Positions 35,928-44,735 of a stretch of 64,000 nucleotides of DNA are shown here, in pieces. Position numbers and translations under genes: made by a program. Origin of the DNA: Planctomycetota bacterium (GTDB taxonomy: Bacteria; Planctomycetota; Planctomycetia; Pirellulales; Lacipirellulaceae); contig JAJRSE010000139.1 in the NCBI GenBank assembly GCA_024278955.1, positions 18,620-82,619 on the forward strand, given 5' to 3'. The notes under the pieces were generated by a model. The model was not told where the DNA came from. It made no database searches and was given only the letters and a program-made list of their open reading frames with translations. Positions within the stretch are counted from its first letter, which is position 1, and each line of letters starts with the position of its first letter.

Positions 35928-37147
35928 TGGTCGTGGTCGTGACCATCCTCGCTTTCATTCGCCGCGGCGGAATCGGACGCAGTAGTGGGTTCGGGCGATA
36001 GATCGTCACTGTCCTCTTGCAATATTGAAGTAGGAGCTGAGTCGATCGCCGGGGTCACTTCTAGGGCCGGTTGTTCCGTGGCGACGGGCGGCTCGCCGCC
36101 GAAGCGTGTGATCAACTGCCCGGCCAATTTATCCCGGCTTTCCAACTCAAACGCTCTCTTCAGGTCACGTAGGGCAGACCGTTGGTGGCCAAGAAACCCG
36201 TGCTGATAGCCGCGGAGGAAATGGGCGTAGCCAGCGTCTGGATTCTTTGTGAGGTATTCGCTTAGCCGGTCCATTTGCTCGACGTAAGCACGACCGCGAT
36301 AGTATCGAGCATAGTTTTCCACCACGAAGCCCCACTCTTGCGGATCGAGCTGGGAAGTGGCTTGGTGAATCGCAGCGGCCGCGTTACGGTAGTCACCTAC
36401 AGCGAAAAGTGATTGGGCTGTAAATAATAGAAGCTTTCCTTGTCGTGGCATTTCGACAAGTGCATGATTCGCCATGCGAGCGGCACGTTGAAAGTCACCC
36501 GTACGAAATGCTTCTTCCGCTTTCCGCCGAAAGGCCTCTCCTTCGGCTGTGGTGATCGGACGGTCAGGTGCCGGTTGGTTTACGACCGGCTGTACTTGCT
36601 CGACGACAACGGGCGTCGCATCGACTATCTCGACTGCGCGATAGCCTGTCGTGTACGAACCGGCATAGTAAGCCGGTGAATAGTACGACGACCCATAGCC
36701 ATAGCCACCGTACCAAGGAAAGATCGAAAAACCAAAATGAGGATATCCGTGGCCGTAGTCGAAGTGACCGCCATGACCGCCAACGTGTCCACCAAAGCCA
36801 TGCCCGATACCATGACCACCGAAGTGGCTACCACCATGACCGACACCATGACCACCGAAGTGGCTGCCAGCATGTCCGACACCATGACCGCCAAAGCCGT
36901 GTCCGCCTACATGCCTACCACCGTGCCTGCCGCTGTGTCCACCAAAATGCCTACTACCGTGTCCACCACCGTGTCTGCCGCCATGACCACCGAAGTGGCT
37001 GCCTCCATGACCTCCATGTCCCCCCCCGTGACCCCCGTGACCTCCGTGACCTCCGTGACCTCCGCCATGTTGCGCAAAAGCAAGCGAAGTGGCGGCCAGC
37101 AGAAAGGCCGTTCCAACAAACGATCGAACAAAAATTAGGCGACTCAT
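35924..37147 (-). CDS. Secreted His/Gly-rich repeat protein with TPR domain
   Basis: A 407-residue exported protein. Signal peptide to about residue 25 (SLAFAQ), then roughly 115 residues of GGHGGHGG/HFGGHG repeats, a Tyr/Gly-rich hinge (PWYGGYGYGSSYYSP), and a TPR-like helical domain (EAFRRKAEEAFRTGDFQRAA; YAHFLRGYQHGFLGHQRSAL) ending in an acidic tail with GHDHDH. The His content makes nickel, zinc or copper binding plausible. The start at 37147 is set by the signal peptide. It is convergent with the glycosyltransferase gene, sharing the four bases of the two stop codons. Confidence 0.72.
   Translation of the reverse strand: MSRLIFVRSFVGTAFLLAATSLAFAQHGGGHGGHGGHGGHGGGHGGHGGSHFGGHGGRHGGGHGSRHFGGHSGRHGGRHVGGHGFGGHGVGHAGSHFGGHGVGHGGSHFGGHGIGHGFGGHVGGHGGHFDYGHGYPHFGFSIFPWYGGYGYGSSYYSPAYYAGSYTTGYRAVEIVDATPVVVEQVQPVVNQPAPDRPITTAEGEAFRRKAEEAFRTGDFQRAARMANHALVEMPRQGKLLLFTAQSLFAVGDYRNAAAAIHQATSQLDPQEWGFVVENYARYYRGRAYVEQMDRLSEYLTKNPDAGYAHFLRGYQHGFLGHQRSALRDLKRAFELESRDKLAGQLITRFGGEPPVATEQPALEVTPAIDSAPTSILQEDSDDLSPEPTTASDSAAANESEDGHDHDH
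36770..37075 (-). repeat. In-gene imperfect tandem repeats encoding GGH units
   Basis: The DNA repeats short units such as CCACCGAAGTGGCTGCC and CCGTGACCTCC on the plus strand, corresponding to Gly-Gly-His and His-Phe-Gly-Gly-His units of the minus-strand protein. Repeat-unit slippage is likely to change the length between strains. Confidence 0.7.
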
Positions 37148-37332
37148 GGTTACGCACTCTCTTTCAATTTCACGGGCTATTTCACAGGTCAAAATTTCTA
37201 TGCATCTCCGATTGGGGCCTGAATCGAACAAAGTTGTTACTCTGGCTAATTATTCGCGCGCGACGCAGCCCGGTCTAGCCCTCCAATTGGGTGACCGGGC
37301 GTTGGACGCGGCTCATATCGGTATCGGGTACC

Positions 37333-37638
37333 TTAGTGCCCCAGCCTCAGCCCAAAGTGAGGCGTCGAGATTCGAAGACCGCCACCGTGGCGAATAGATC
37401 GATTGTAACGGTGGCCGCCATAGGCAGGTCTCGCGTAGCCATGTCGGACATATCCACCTCCAAATGCCGGTGCTGCGTATCCATGGCCGGCATAACCATA
37501 TCCCCCAACAAATCCATGGCTAACATAGCCATGGTGGCCTCCAAAGCCGTGGTGGTTATCGAACGCGATTGCCGAAGAAGAGGTTGAAAAAAATGCCAGA
37601 GCGGCGACAGTTGCAGTAACCAGTGCGAAGCGTTTCAT
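37333..37638 (-). CDS. Small secreted His/Gly/Tyr-rich protein
   Basis: A 101-residue protein: signal peptide to SSAIAF (about residue 25), then HHGFGGHHGYVSHGF and repeated GYGYAGHGYA/GGYVRHGYARPAYGG units. AAAGGAGAT precedes the ATG at 37638, a strong ribosome site. It is a short relative, in composition, of the larger His/Gly-rich protein downstream on the same strand. Likely extracellular or periplasmic; function unknown, possibly metal binding. Confidence 0.7.
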   Translation of the reverse strand: MKRFALVTATVAALAFFSTSSSAIAFDNHHGFGGHHGYVSHGFVGGYGYAGHGYAAPAFGGGYVRHGYARPAYGGHRYNRSIRHGGGLRISTPHFGLRLGH

Positions 37639-38219
37639 GGGTGATCTCCTTTCGATCTTACTCAGTGGGACCAAAGCCTATGAGCTTTGGAAGGTAGGAG
37701 AACGTAGGTGCATCTTCCGTGCCAAATACAAAAAATGCCTGAAAACACGGCAATAGCATTCAGATCTTACCCAGACAGACTGAAAGGGCTGCGTACTAGT
37801 GTCAAATCGACGGCGCATCTATCTCAAATTGATGTCACTGCTTTAGCCACCGAAGATATCGATCGCTCCGCCCCTTATAAAAGCCGACGACAGCAGCGAA
37901 AAGTCGGTTCTGCAACTCGTCAGCTTCGCCATCGCTAAGGTGCATGTGCGGTTGTGCGGGGCCCTTTGTGTTTTGTCTCAGTCGGAACTGGAGTTTTCCT
38001 GTGTGACCGCTAGTATAACGAGAAACGCAGGAGAATTCGATGAAAGAGAGATCTCAAGACCATGAAAAACGCGAGCGTCGGCACTTTGCCTGTCGTTGGG
38101 AGCTGATGTGAGGGGGGAATAGCGTGAGGACTCCCCTTTATCGAGCCTAAGCGGAGGTTTGTAGCGATACAATTGTCCATTCATCCAGCCACTAAACTTC
38201 CTGAAGAGTCACCTTTTTT
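37639..38219. other. Intergenic region, about 580 bp
   Basis: Divergent spacer between the His-rich gene (minus) and the propeller gene (plus). I see no convincing gene. A 23-codon frame at 38040-38111 has AGGAG before its ATG but no recognisable product. Confidence 0.4.
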
Positions 38220-39272
38220 ATGAAGATCGCAAACGCCACTTTTCTTTTGATGACAATCGGTGCTGTCGTATTTTTCGGCGATAGGAGAATCGTTTTAGGG
38301 CAGGCGGTGTCTAAGCCGTTGACGCAAAAAATTTCTCAAAAGGTTGCCGATCAATTCACAAAATACGAAGTGATTCTATCGCCCGACAAAGATGAGGCGG
38401 AATGGTGGGCAGGCGCGCCTTCGGTACTGAGAGACCGAGAAGGGGTTTTCTGGTTGGCCTGCCGAATGCGGACAGCAGAGGCACCACGAGGTTTAAGGGG
38501 TTACGAAATTCGCATTTTGCGAAGCGAAGATGGCATTCACTTTACTAAAGTGCTCACCCTTCCACGAACGGCGGTACCCATTCCTGGATTTGAACGCCCT
38601 GCCCTGCTTCAAGATCCAAAGACAGGAAAGTACAAGTTGTATGCTTGTGGCCCGTGGAAGAATGGTCCTTGGTCTATTATCAAGTTTGACGATGCCGACA
38701 GCCCTGACAAGTTTCTGGCTGCGACGGCAAAGCCCGTCATTCAGCCGCAACCGAAAGCGTATGATCGCGACATTCGCCCGGATGGATACAAAGATCCAGT
38801 TATTATCAACGTCCAGGGTGTTTACCATTGTTACGTGATCGGGACGATGCGTCGAACCGAGCGGATTTACCATTTCACGAGCCACGATGGGCAGCAGTGG
38901 AAGCCGGTCGGTAGTCACCTCGACTCGATTATGGACCTAGAGGGATGGCACGACTTTTATGTGCGGCCAGCTAGTGTGTTGCCCTTAGAGTTTGGCTATC
39001 TGTTCATTTACGAAGGATCGAATACCAAGTGGTACGACCCCGTCTATAATCTAGGGACGGGCTTAGCGTTTACTTTTGATTTGCATAAAATAAAAGAGAT
39101 CACGACCGAGGGTCCACTGGCAGTGAGTTCAACGCCTAGCCCTCGATTTCATACGTTTCGCTATTCCCACTGGATGCATGTGGGAGACGAGCTTTGGGTT
39201 TATGCCGAAGTCGTTTGCCCGAACGAGTCGCACGAAATTCGACTATTTCGTTTACCAAGGCTATCGAACTAG
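38220..39272 (+). CDS. Secreted five-bladed beta-propeller protein (GH43/GH130-like fold)
   Basis: A 350-residue protein with a signal peptide (about residues 1-28). The mature part has the repeated strand patterns of furanosidase-type propellers: WWAGAPSVLRDREGVFWLAC, YEIRILRSEDGIHFTKV, FERPALLQDPKTGKYKLYAC, YKDPVIINVQGVYHCYVIG, HFTSHDGQQWKPVG. Acidic residues in these blocks could be catalytic, but I cannot name the three GH43 acids with confidence. It may act on glycans outside the cell. No sulfatase or transporter is adjacent. Confidence 0.7.
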   Translation: MKIANATFLLMTIGAVVFFGDRRIVLGQAVSKPLTQKISQKVADQFTKYEVILSPDKDEAEWWAGAPSVLRDREGVFWLACRMRTAEAPRGLRGYEIRILRSEDGIHFTKVLTLPRTAVPIPGFERPALLQDPKTGKYKLYACGPWKNGPWSIIKFDDADSPDKFLAATAKPVIQPQPKAYDRDIRPDGYKDPVIINVQGVYHCYVIGTMRRTERIYHFTSHDGQQWKPVGSHLDSIMDLEGWHDFYVRPASVLPLEFGYLFIYEGSNTKWYDPVYNLGTGLAFTFDLHKIKEITTEGPLAVSSTPSPRFHTFRYSHWMHVGDELWVYAEVVCPNESHEIRLFRLPRLSN

Positions 39273-39550
39273 GCTTTGTCTCAAAGCACGCTTGTAGCTT
39301 GTAGAAGGAACGAAAGTCGATCTTTCCTTTGGGGATGTCCCCTTGATTGTTAAAACGTGGCTTCGCTCTTTTGCAGGGCGATTGTAAAGTCAAAAAACCG
39401 CCGAGAGCGCAGGAACGCCTAGCAGAAAAACAGCTCCGTACGATTTGGCTTTTTTATGCCAGTATGGCGACCGGGACAAGTCTGCGCGATACTCGCGGGT
39501 ACTGTCAAAGCACTAGACAGCATTATTTTCTTGGTGTATTCTGGGGGGTA

Positions 39551-39580
39551 TTGACCACCCGATGCAACACCGTCTATAGA
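39551..39580 (+). promoter_or_regulatory. Sigma70-like promoter of the LuxR-type HTH gene
   Basis: TTGACC (39551-39556), an 18-base spacer and TATAGA (39575-39580) lie directly upstream of the small HTH gene. Transcription would start near 39587, about five bases before the ATG at 39592, so the message would be almost leaderless. No Shine-Dalgarno sequence is visible, which agrees. Confidence 0.6.
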
Positions 39581-39591
39581 GATTTAGTACC

Positions 39592-39858
39592 ATGAAGCCT
39601 TACCTTACCCCCCGTCAGCTGGAGATCGTTCGCCTTGTGAGCCTTGGTTGCACAAACGAAGAAGTCGCTTGTATTCTAGGGATTTCGCCTTCGACTGTAG
39701 ATAACCATAAGACGCGAGCGATGGGTGTTCTTGGTACCGATAAGGCCGTATTGCTAACGCGTTTGGCGTTAAAGTATCGTTTCACCTCGATGAAAGACAC
39801 GCTGACCAAAGCAGAGCGGCGTAAGAGCGGCCGAAAAAACGATGGTTGGAATGTTTAG
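39592..39858 (+). CDS. Stand-alone LuxR-type helix-turn-helix protein
   Basis: An 88-residue protein that is little more than a GerE/LuxR DNA-binding domain: LTPRQLEIVRLVSLGCTNEE, ILGISPSTVDNHKTRAM, then a helix and a basic tail (KAERRKSGRKNDGW). There is no receiver or ligand domain. Small free HTH proteins of this sort are common in planctomycetes. It may bind DNA as a dimer or be controlled by a partner. It has its own promoter. Confidence 0.85.
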   Translation: MKPYLTPRQLEIVRLVSLGCTNEEVACILGISPSTVDNHKTRAMGVLGTDKAVLLTRLALKYRFTSMKDTLTKAERRKSGRKNDGWNV

Positions 39859-40047
39859 AACTGTTTAGCCATTTGCGCATCAAGGTCTCGTTTTTACGCA
39901 GGCCATTGATGTTTCAGCACCGACGTTTCAGTACCGTAGCGAGCGCAAGGGTACCGCTATCAAGTCTGAGTTATACGTTAGCGCAAATTGGAAATCTGCG
40001 CCGGCAATAAGCCCGGGAATTGCAACCCCTGGGCTTGTTTAGTTTTC

Positions 40048-41028
40048 TCAAAGCACAAGCGTAGTTTGAGAACGGAGCAGGCTCGTGCGGAGCTCTCGGC
40101 CCGTGACAAAGCCGATGGTTTTTCCTTGTTCGCTAATCACATGGCCCAGTGCGTCTTCGGTTTGGCTTAGCATCTGCATGGCCGTGAGACACGATTGTTG
40201 TTCGCCTAGCTCGACCAAGGGCTTTGGCGCTGGTAGCGAAGGCGAGTCGTCGAGATAGAGATCTACGGTACGCAGGTAGCCGACCAGTTTTCGGCCACCT
40301 CGAGTATCCTCGACAGGCAGCAGCGTTCGATTGTGTCTTTGAGCTATCCTCAACACGTCGCTTTTGCTCATCGTGGTTGTCACGCGAACAACCCGCCCAG
40401 TCGGCGAGGCAAAGTTACGAATCGGTTGCCCTGCGACAAACAGCATGGCCTGTGCTAACGATTGTTGTGCCGGGCGAAGAATTCCAGCTTCGTGACCTTC
40501 GGTAAGAAGTTCGGCTAGTTCTCGACGTGCCAGAGTGAGCCGCAACTCTTGAGGCGAAGCATTAGTAAAGAACTGTAGCAGCCGACTAAACGCCCACAGT
40601 ATCAGCGTAATCGGCGCAAAAAGGACCGTGCAGATCAATAGCAGCGGAGCATATCGCTTGAGCAATCGGTTCGGCGCATCGAAAAAGAGACTCTTAGGTA
40701 GCAACTCCCCTAAGATGAAGATCAGCGGTGCAATAGCGATTGGTGCAAGGATTCCGACAAGAGCTCCTCCGTTGGGGAGCAGATGCTGCGAGGCCATCAC
40801 CACTGCCAGCGACGTGACGTAATTTGCCAGGTTGTTGCCGACCAGCGTTGTTGCGATGAAAAGTGTCGGCTGGGTCGACACCCAAAGCAGCGCCCGAGAT
40901 GTCCGATCTCCTGCGAGGGTTTCGATAGCGAGTCGGATTCGGGTGACACGATAGAACCCAGTTTCCGAGCCACTAAATAAAGCGCTAAGAAGCAAGCCGG
41001 CAATCAGCAAGGTTGAAATCAAGATCAT
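40048..41028 (-). CDS. CNNM/CorC-like membrane protein with CBS region (second of pair)
   Basis: A 326-residue protein of the CNNM transmembrane family (PF01595): three to four N-terminal helices with FSGSETGFYRVTRIRL and FILGELLPKSLFF, followed by a CBS-pair-like cytoplasmic region (RNFASPTGRVVRVTTTMSKS, GKTIGFVTGRELRTSLLRS). Family members are linked to Mg2+/cobalt transport. It lacks a C-terminal CorC_HlyC domain. Its start overlaps the stop of the upstream paralogue by four bases, so the two are translated together and probably work as a heteromer. Confidence 0.85.
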   Translation of the reverse strand: MILISTLLIAGLLLSALFSGSETGFYRVTRIRLAIETLAGDRTSRALLWVSTQPTLFIATTLVGNNLANYVTSLAVVMASQHLLPNGGALVGILAPIAIAPLIFILGELLPKSLFFDAPNRLLKRYAPLLLICTVLFAPITLILWAFSRLLQFFTNASPQELRLTLARRELAELLTEGHEAGILRPAQQSLAQAMLFVAGQPIRNFASPTGRVVRVTTTMSKSDVLRIAQRHNRTLLPVEDTRGGRKLVGYLRTVDLYLDDSPSLPAPKPLVELGEQQSCLTAMQMLSQTEDALGHVISEQGKTIGFVTGRELRTSLLRSQTTLVL

Positions 41029-42290
41029 CGACCGGCTCCCGGCGAATCAATCCGTTGAAGCTCAACGGTCATCTGCCCCATGGGGTCGGCTTCAATCACC
41101 GTAAGTCGAAATATGTGCCACTCAATTTGTTCTCCTTTATCAGGGAGCCTCCCTAGTACTTCCTGAACGATGCCAGCGACGGTTGTGCTTTTGCTCTGGG
41201 GCAACGAAGTATCGAAAGTCCGCGCAAGACGCCGCAGGCTGGTCATACCGGTCACATGCCAAAGGTTTTCGTCCAACTGGCGAATCGGCGAAGTTTCTAA
41301 AAGTCGCGAGCTACGGCTTGCCTCGTCTTCAAAAACGGTTTGCAACAGGTCTTCGAGTGTCACGATTCCGATCGTTTCGCCCAATTCGTTGACAATCGCT
41401 GCGACCTCACACTCGTGGGATTGCAATTCGTCGAAAATCGAAGCCACGGTAGAACACCAGGGTACGTAAACCACAGGCTGCGCGAAATTTTCTAGGTGCT
41501 GTCTAGGAATCGTTGGTAGGTGTTTTAGTGCAATTGCACTAGCGATTTCGTCGTTGTCGGGTTCAGTCACAAGCACGTAGCCGCTGCGCGTGAGTTGGCC
41601 ACCCAAATCGGCCAAATGGACCGGCGGGCGAAACGATTGATATTGTGTCCGGGGCCGCATCAACTCTTCAGCGCGAAGCTCTGACAGGAGGACAATGTTA
41701 TGCAGAGCTTTGCGTTCTTGAGCTGCTAGCTCTTCGTCGGTCGTTGAAACGGTGATCGCTTTCTCTAAGTCGGAAAGCTCAAGATACGGCTCGATGCGAA
41801 ATCCTGGGAGCAACAGACGTCGTAGGGCTTGGTTTACCGAAGAAAAGAAAGGCGCGATCGGATCGAAAACTCGAACCGCAACTGCAAGAGGGATGCTGAT
41901 AAGACTCGATACGGTTCGCGGAATTAAAACTCCTACCGTCTTCGGAATCATTTCGCTGAGCAAAATAATCGTGAGCAGAGAAACAACGGCGACCAAGCCT
42001 GCCTCGGTACGTTGGTTTTGCTTCTCCAGTTGAATGCCTATCGTCGAGGCGAGCGAAAAGTAGACGATGTTAATGATCAAGTTCCAGAACAAGATCGCCG
42101 TCAGCAAACGGTTGGGTTGGTCCAGCAGTGTGATCGCAATGCGTTGAGCCGCGCTGCCGTTATTCAGTTTGCGTCGGTCGTCAGACTTCAACGAAAAGAG
42201 AGCCGCTTCGCTGCAAGAAAAGAACCCCGACCCGACTCCCAAAAAAGCCATCGCAAAAAAGTACGGTGCAAATTGCTGCAACAGAGACAC
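41025..42290 (-). CDS. CNNM/CorC-like membrane protein with CBS pair and CorC domain (first of pair)
   Basis: A 421-residue protein with the CNNM transmembrane domain (FFSCSEAALFSLKSDDRRKL, LLSEMIPKTVGVLIPRT), two CBS motifs (MRPRTQYQSFRPPVHLADL; AAIVNELGETIGIVTLEDLL), and a C-terminal CorC_HlyC domain (LWHVTGMTSLRRLARTF, DKGEQIEWHIFRLTVIEAD). It is the complete form, while its downstream partner lacks the last domain. The likely role is divalent cation (Mg/Co) homeostasis at the inner membrane. Confidence 0.88.
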   Translation of the reverse strand: MSLLQQFAPYFFAMAFLGVGSGFFSCSEAALFSLKSDDRRKLNNGSAAQRIAITLLDQPNRLLTAILFWNLIINIVYFSLASTIGIQLEKQNQRTEAGLVAVVSLLTIILLSEMIPKTVGVLIPRTVSSLISIPLAVAVRVFDPIAPFFSSVNQALRRLLLPGFRIEPYLELSDLEKAITVSTTDEELAAQERKALHNIVLLSELRAEELMRPRTQYQSFRPPVHLADLGGQLTRSGYVLVTEPDNDEIASAIALKHLPTIPRQHLENFAQPVVYVPWCSTVASIFDELQSHECEVAAIVNELGETIGIVTLEDLLQTVFEDEASRSSRLLETSPIRQLDENLWHVTGMTSLRRLARTFDTSLPQSKSTTVAGIVQEVLGRLPDKGEQIEWHIFRLTVIEADPMGQMTVELQRIDSPGAGR

Positions 42291-42485
42291 GAAAAGACCC
42301 TTTAGGAAGGTGAGGGATGTTTGATTTTTGAGGTGAGTGCTATTGGTACTGCTTGAGCGGGCGGCAGATTGGAAATCGCCTGGAGGTAGTGCAGGTAAGT
42401 GGGACTATGGGACTTTTTAAGGTCAACTTTTTTCGCCGCGACCCTTACATCAACAATCAAACATCCCACATCAAACATTTCCCAG

Positions 42486-44270
42486 TTAGTCATTGTTCTC
42501 AGAGGCTCTACCTGTCGCGACATCGAATTCGTCGATCGCGGGAATCAGCAACGCGGCAGTCGCAAAGCCATAAGTCGTAACAGCCACCAGGAAGGCTGCC
42601 CCGAAGCTTCCTTGCAAGTAACTGGTAATCACATAAAAAGTTGCGAACGGAGTTGCCATCGAAACCAGCCCGATCGCACTCGACGGATTGCGAGACCCCA
42701 ACGCCATGTACAAGCCTGCCCCGCCTCCGAGCATGAACGCGGTAAACGCTTGGAATTGATAGGTGAAAGAACTTTGAAACGCCAACATCATTCTCATGCA
42801 AACGGCGATTCCGAGCAACAGAAACAGAACTGTGCTGAGACTTATCGCCACTGCGATTCGCGATTCGGCGTATGCCATCCCCGTATGGACGCCCAACATG
42901 GCTACGAAAATGTTCATCACCAGTAAGGTGATGATAAGAAACACAAGGTTCTCGGTCGACAGATGGTCGGTGTACCAGAGCACCGTACACATAACGAGAG
43001 GGAGCAAGATCATTTCCTTGGAATTGAAAAAGACTCCTCCCAGTTTGCCGAACACGATTTCTTTAGGAGTTAAGTCGGTTACAAGCAAAAGGTCGAGCGC
43101 CCTCAGGTCGCGTTCGTTGGTGAGCGAAGTCACGGCCAACGCATTGACCAGAACCAATCCGAGAACCGCCAACGGCACAATCGGCTGGGCTGCGGCCAGT
43201 TGTGCGGCAGATCGCGAGAAGTTGTTGTCGGAGTTTTCAAGGAAAACAAACAAAGCCGCAGCGCAGATTGCAAAGACAACAAGATAAGCAATACGAACCA
43301 CGACGATTTTTTTGCCATACGCCCAGGTCATGATCTCTCGCCAGAGAATAGGATTATCCCAAACCTGTCGGGATTCGGCTTTTAGCTTAGGCTGGACTCC
43401 TGCTTCAGATACCGTTTGCTGATTTTTTGCCTCGGTGTCGAGCGTTGCACGTTGTTTGTCTTGAATGGGGTTCCATACCCGTACGCGTAGAATTGCCCAG
43501 AGATTCAAAAGCAGGGCAAAGGCGGTGGACGACACAAGGAAGTAAGCCACAGGCCCGCCGTAAGCAGCAAGCGGCCCTCCGGTAGTTTCCAGAGGCTGAA
43601 GGGCGGAAAAGATCGCGTGAAAGGGCGATAGCACAACGGCCCATTGTTCGGTTGGAATGCCTAGCCATACTTTTCCCTGAAAGCCTGCCGCGACAATTTC
43701 GCCGGCAAGCAGCCAGAGGACGACCAGCAATGCCGTCATTGCGAGCGACTGAAAAGTTTTCTCTCGCCACAAGGCAATCGTCGAACCTAAGCTCCCCGCC
43801 ACCGCAGCAGCAGTTAGGGTGACTGCCACGACTCGAAAAACCTGAGGGTACGAAACCCCCCCCAAAAGGGTGATCGACATAAGCAGGGCCGTAGCTGCCA
43901 CGATCAGAACCAAAACGTTGAGCATACTGGCCATCAGCTTGCCCAGCACCAATTCAAAGTTCGAGAGATTGGTCATCAGAAGCAGATCAAGCGTTCGTCG
44001 GTCTTTTTCCTGGGCAACAGCTGCTGCCGTAAGCAAGGCTGAGAAAGCGATCGCCATTGCTAATTGAAGCGGCGCCAAAAGAGCAAATACTGCAGAACCA
44101 AAACGTGCCAGATCGCCCAAACCACGTACTTGCTGAGAACCAATAAGAATCAGCCAAGCCGTTAGGATGAGACCAAATAGCGCAGCAACGTAACCTGCAC
44201 GCAATAGGTAGAGTCGCCAACTGCGTGGAGCGGCGGTGACTTCACGGTTGAAAACCGGTCCGATAAGCAA
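42486..44270 (-). CDS. ABC-2 type permease, internally duplicated
   Basis: A 594-residue polytopic membrane protein made of two similar halves. Each half has the ABC-2 coupling-helix pattern: EKDRRTLDLLLMTNLSNFEL, followed by VLGKL, in the first, and ERDLRALDLLLVTDLTPKEI, followed by VFGKL, in the second. About 12 helices are predicted. Permeases of the GldF/NatB kind usually supply one such unit, so this is a fused dimer. No ATP-binding subunit is encoded next to it; it must be elsewhere. Substrate unknown. Confidence 0.8.
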   Translation of the reverse strand: MLIGPVFNREVTAAPRSWRLYLLRAGYVAALFGLILTAWLILIGSQQVRGLGDLARFGSAVFALLAPLQLAMAIAFSALLTAAAVAQEKDRRTLDLLLMTNLSNFELVLGKLMASMLNVLVLIVAATALLMSITLLGGVSYPQVFRVVAVTLTAAAVAGSLGSTIALWREKTFQSLAMTALLVVLWLLAGEIVAAGFQGKVWLGIPTEQWAVVLSPFHAIFSALQPLETTGGPLAAYGGPVAYFLVSSTAFALLLNLWAILRVRVWNPIQDKQRATLDTEAKNQQTVSEAGVQPKLKAESRQVWDNPILWREIMTWAYGKKIVVVRIAYLVVFAICAAALFVFLENSDNNFSRSAAQLAAAQPIVPLAVLGLVLVNALAVTSLTNERDLRALDLLLVTDLTPKEIVFGKLGGVFFNSKEMILLPLVMCTVLWYTDHLSTENLVFLIITLLVMNIFVAMLGVHTGMAYAESRIAVAISLSTVLFLLLGIAVCMRMMLAFQSSFTYQFQAFTAFMLGGGAGLYMALGSRNPSSAIGLVSMATPFATFYVITSYLQGSFGAAFLVAVTTYGFATAALLIPAIDEFDVATGRASENND

Positions 44271-44735
44271 TCTTGGTTCCTTGGGCTGTCAGGGAATTCT
44301 GTGAGGATTACTTTCAAGGACGAAGTACGCAAGTGACCGTGGCGGCGAGGCCAGGAGGCTGCCCATCCGATCCAACGCAGGAACAAAGAAGCAACCCATC
44401 TACTATAGGCTGGCACCAAAGAAGAGTCGAGCGGTCAACGGATCTTCGCCAACTGGTGCTATAATCGTTGTAACCAAGCCTGACATGAGTTTATAGGCCT
44501 CTCAAAGCCCCTCGGTTCGCCTGAGCCTCGTGGACACTGAATTGAATTCGTCTAGAATGGATCGAGGTGGATGAATTCTTTGGTCACGCCCGAAAACAAT
44601 CGCTCTCGTGCTTTGACAAACTCTTAGAATTGGCGTACTGGCATGTATATAGGGCCAAACCGTATCGAGAGCGGAGCGCCAGTGTGGGATTTGCTCGAGC
44701 AGCTCGTTTCAAAAACTTTTTCGAGGATATCTATT
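44271..44735. other. Divergent intergenic region, about 465 bp
   Basis: Separates the ABC-2 permease (minus) from the TPR gene (plus). A TTGACA occurs at 44613-44618, but no good -10 element is 16-18 bases away. I see no gene or RNA in it. Confidence 0.4.

Noticed and set aside
36770..37075. Tandem repeats considered as a CRISPR-like or satellite array
   Set aside because: The units are short, variable and in frame with Gly/His codons of a secreted protein; there are no constant-length spacers.
36568..37278. His/Arg-rich plus-strand frame of 236 residues
   Set aside because: It is the complement of the GGH-repeat coding region and has neither signal peptide nor ribosome site; the minus-strand product has both.
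38040..38111. 23-codon frame with AGGAG before its ATG
   Set aside because: Product is a short charged peptide with no recognisable feature, and a chance ribosome site is likely in 580 bp of spacer.
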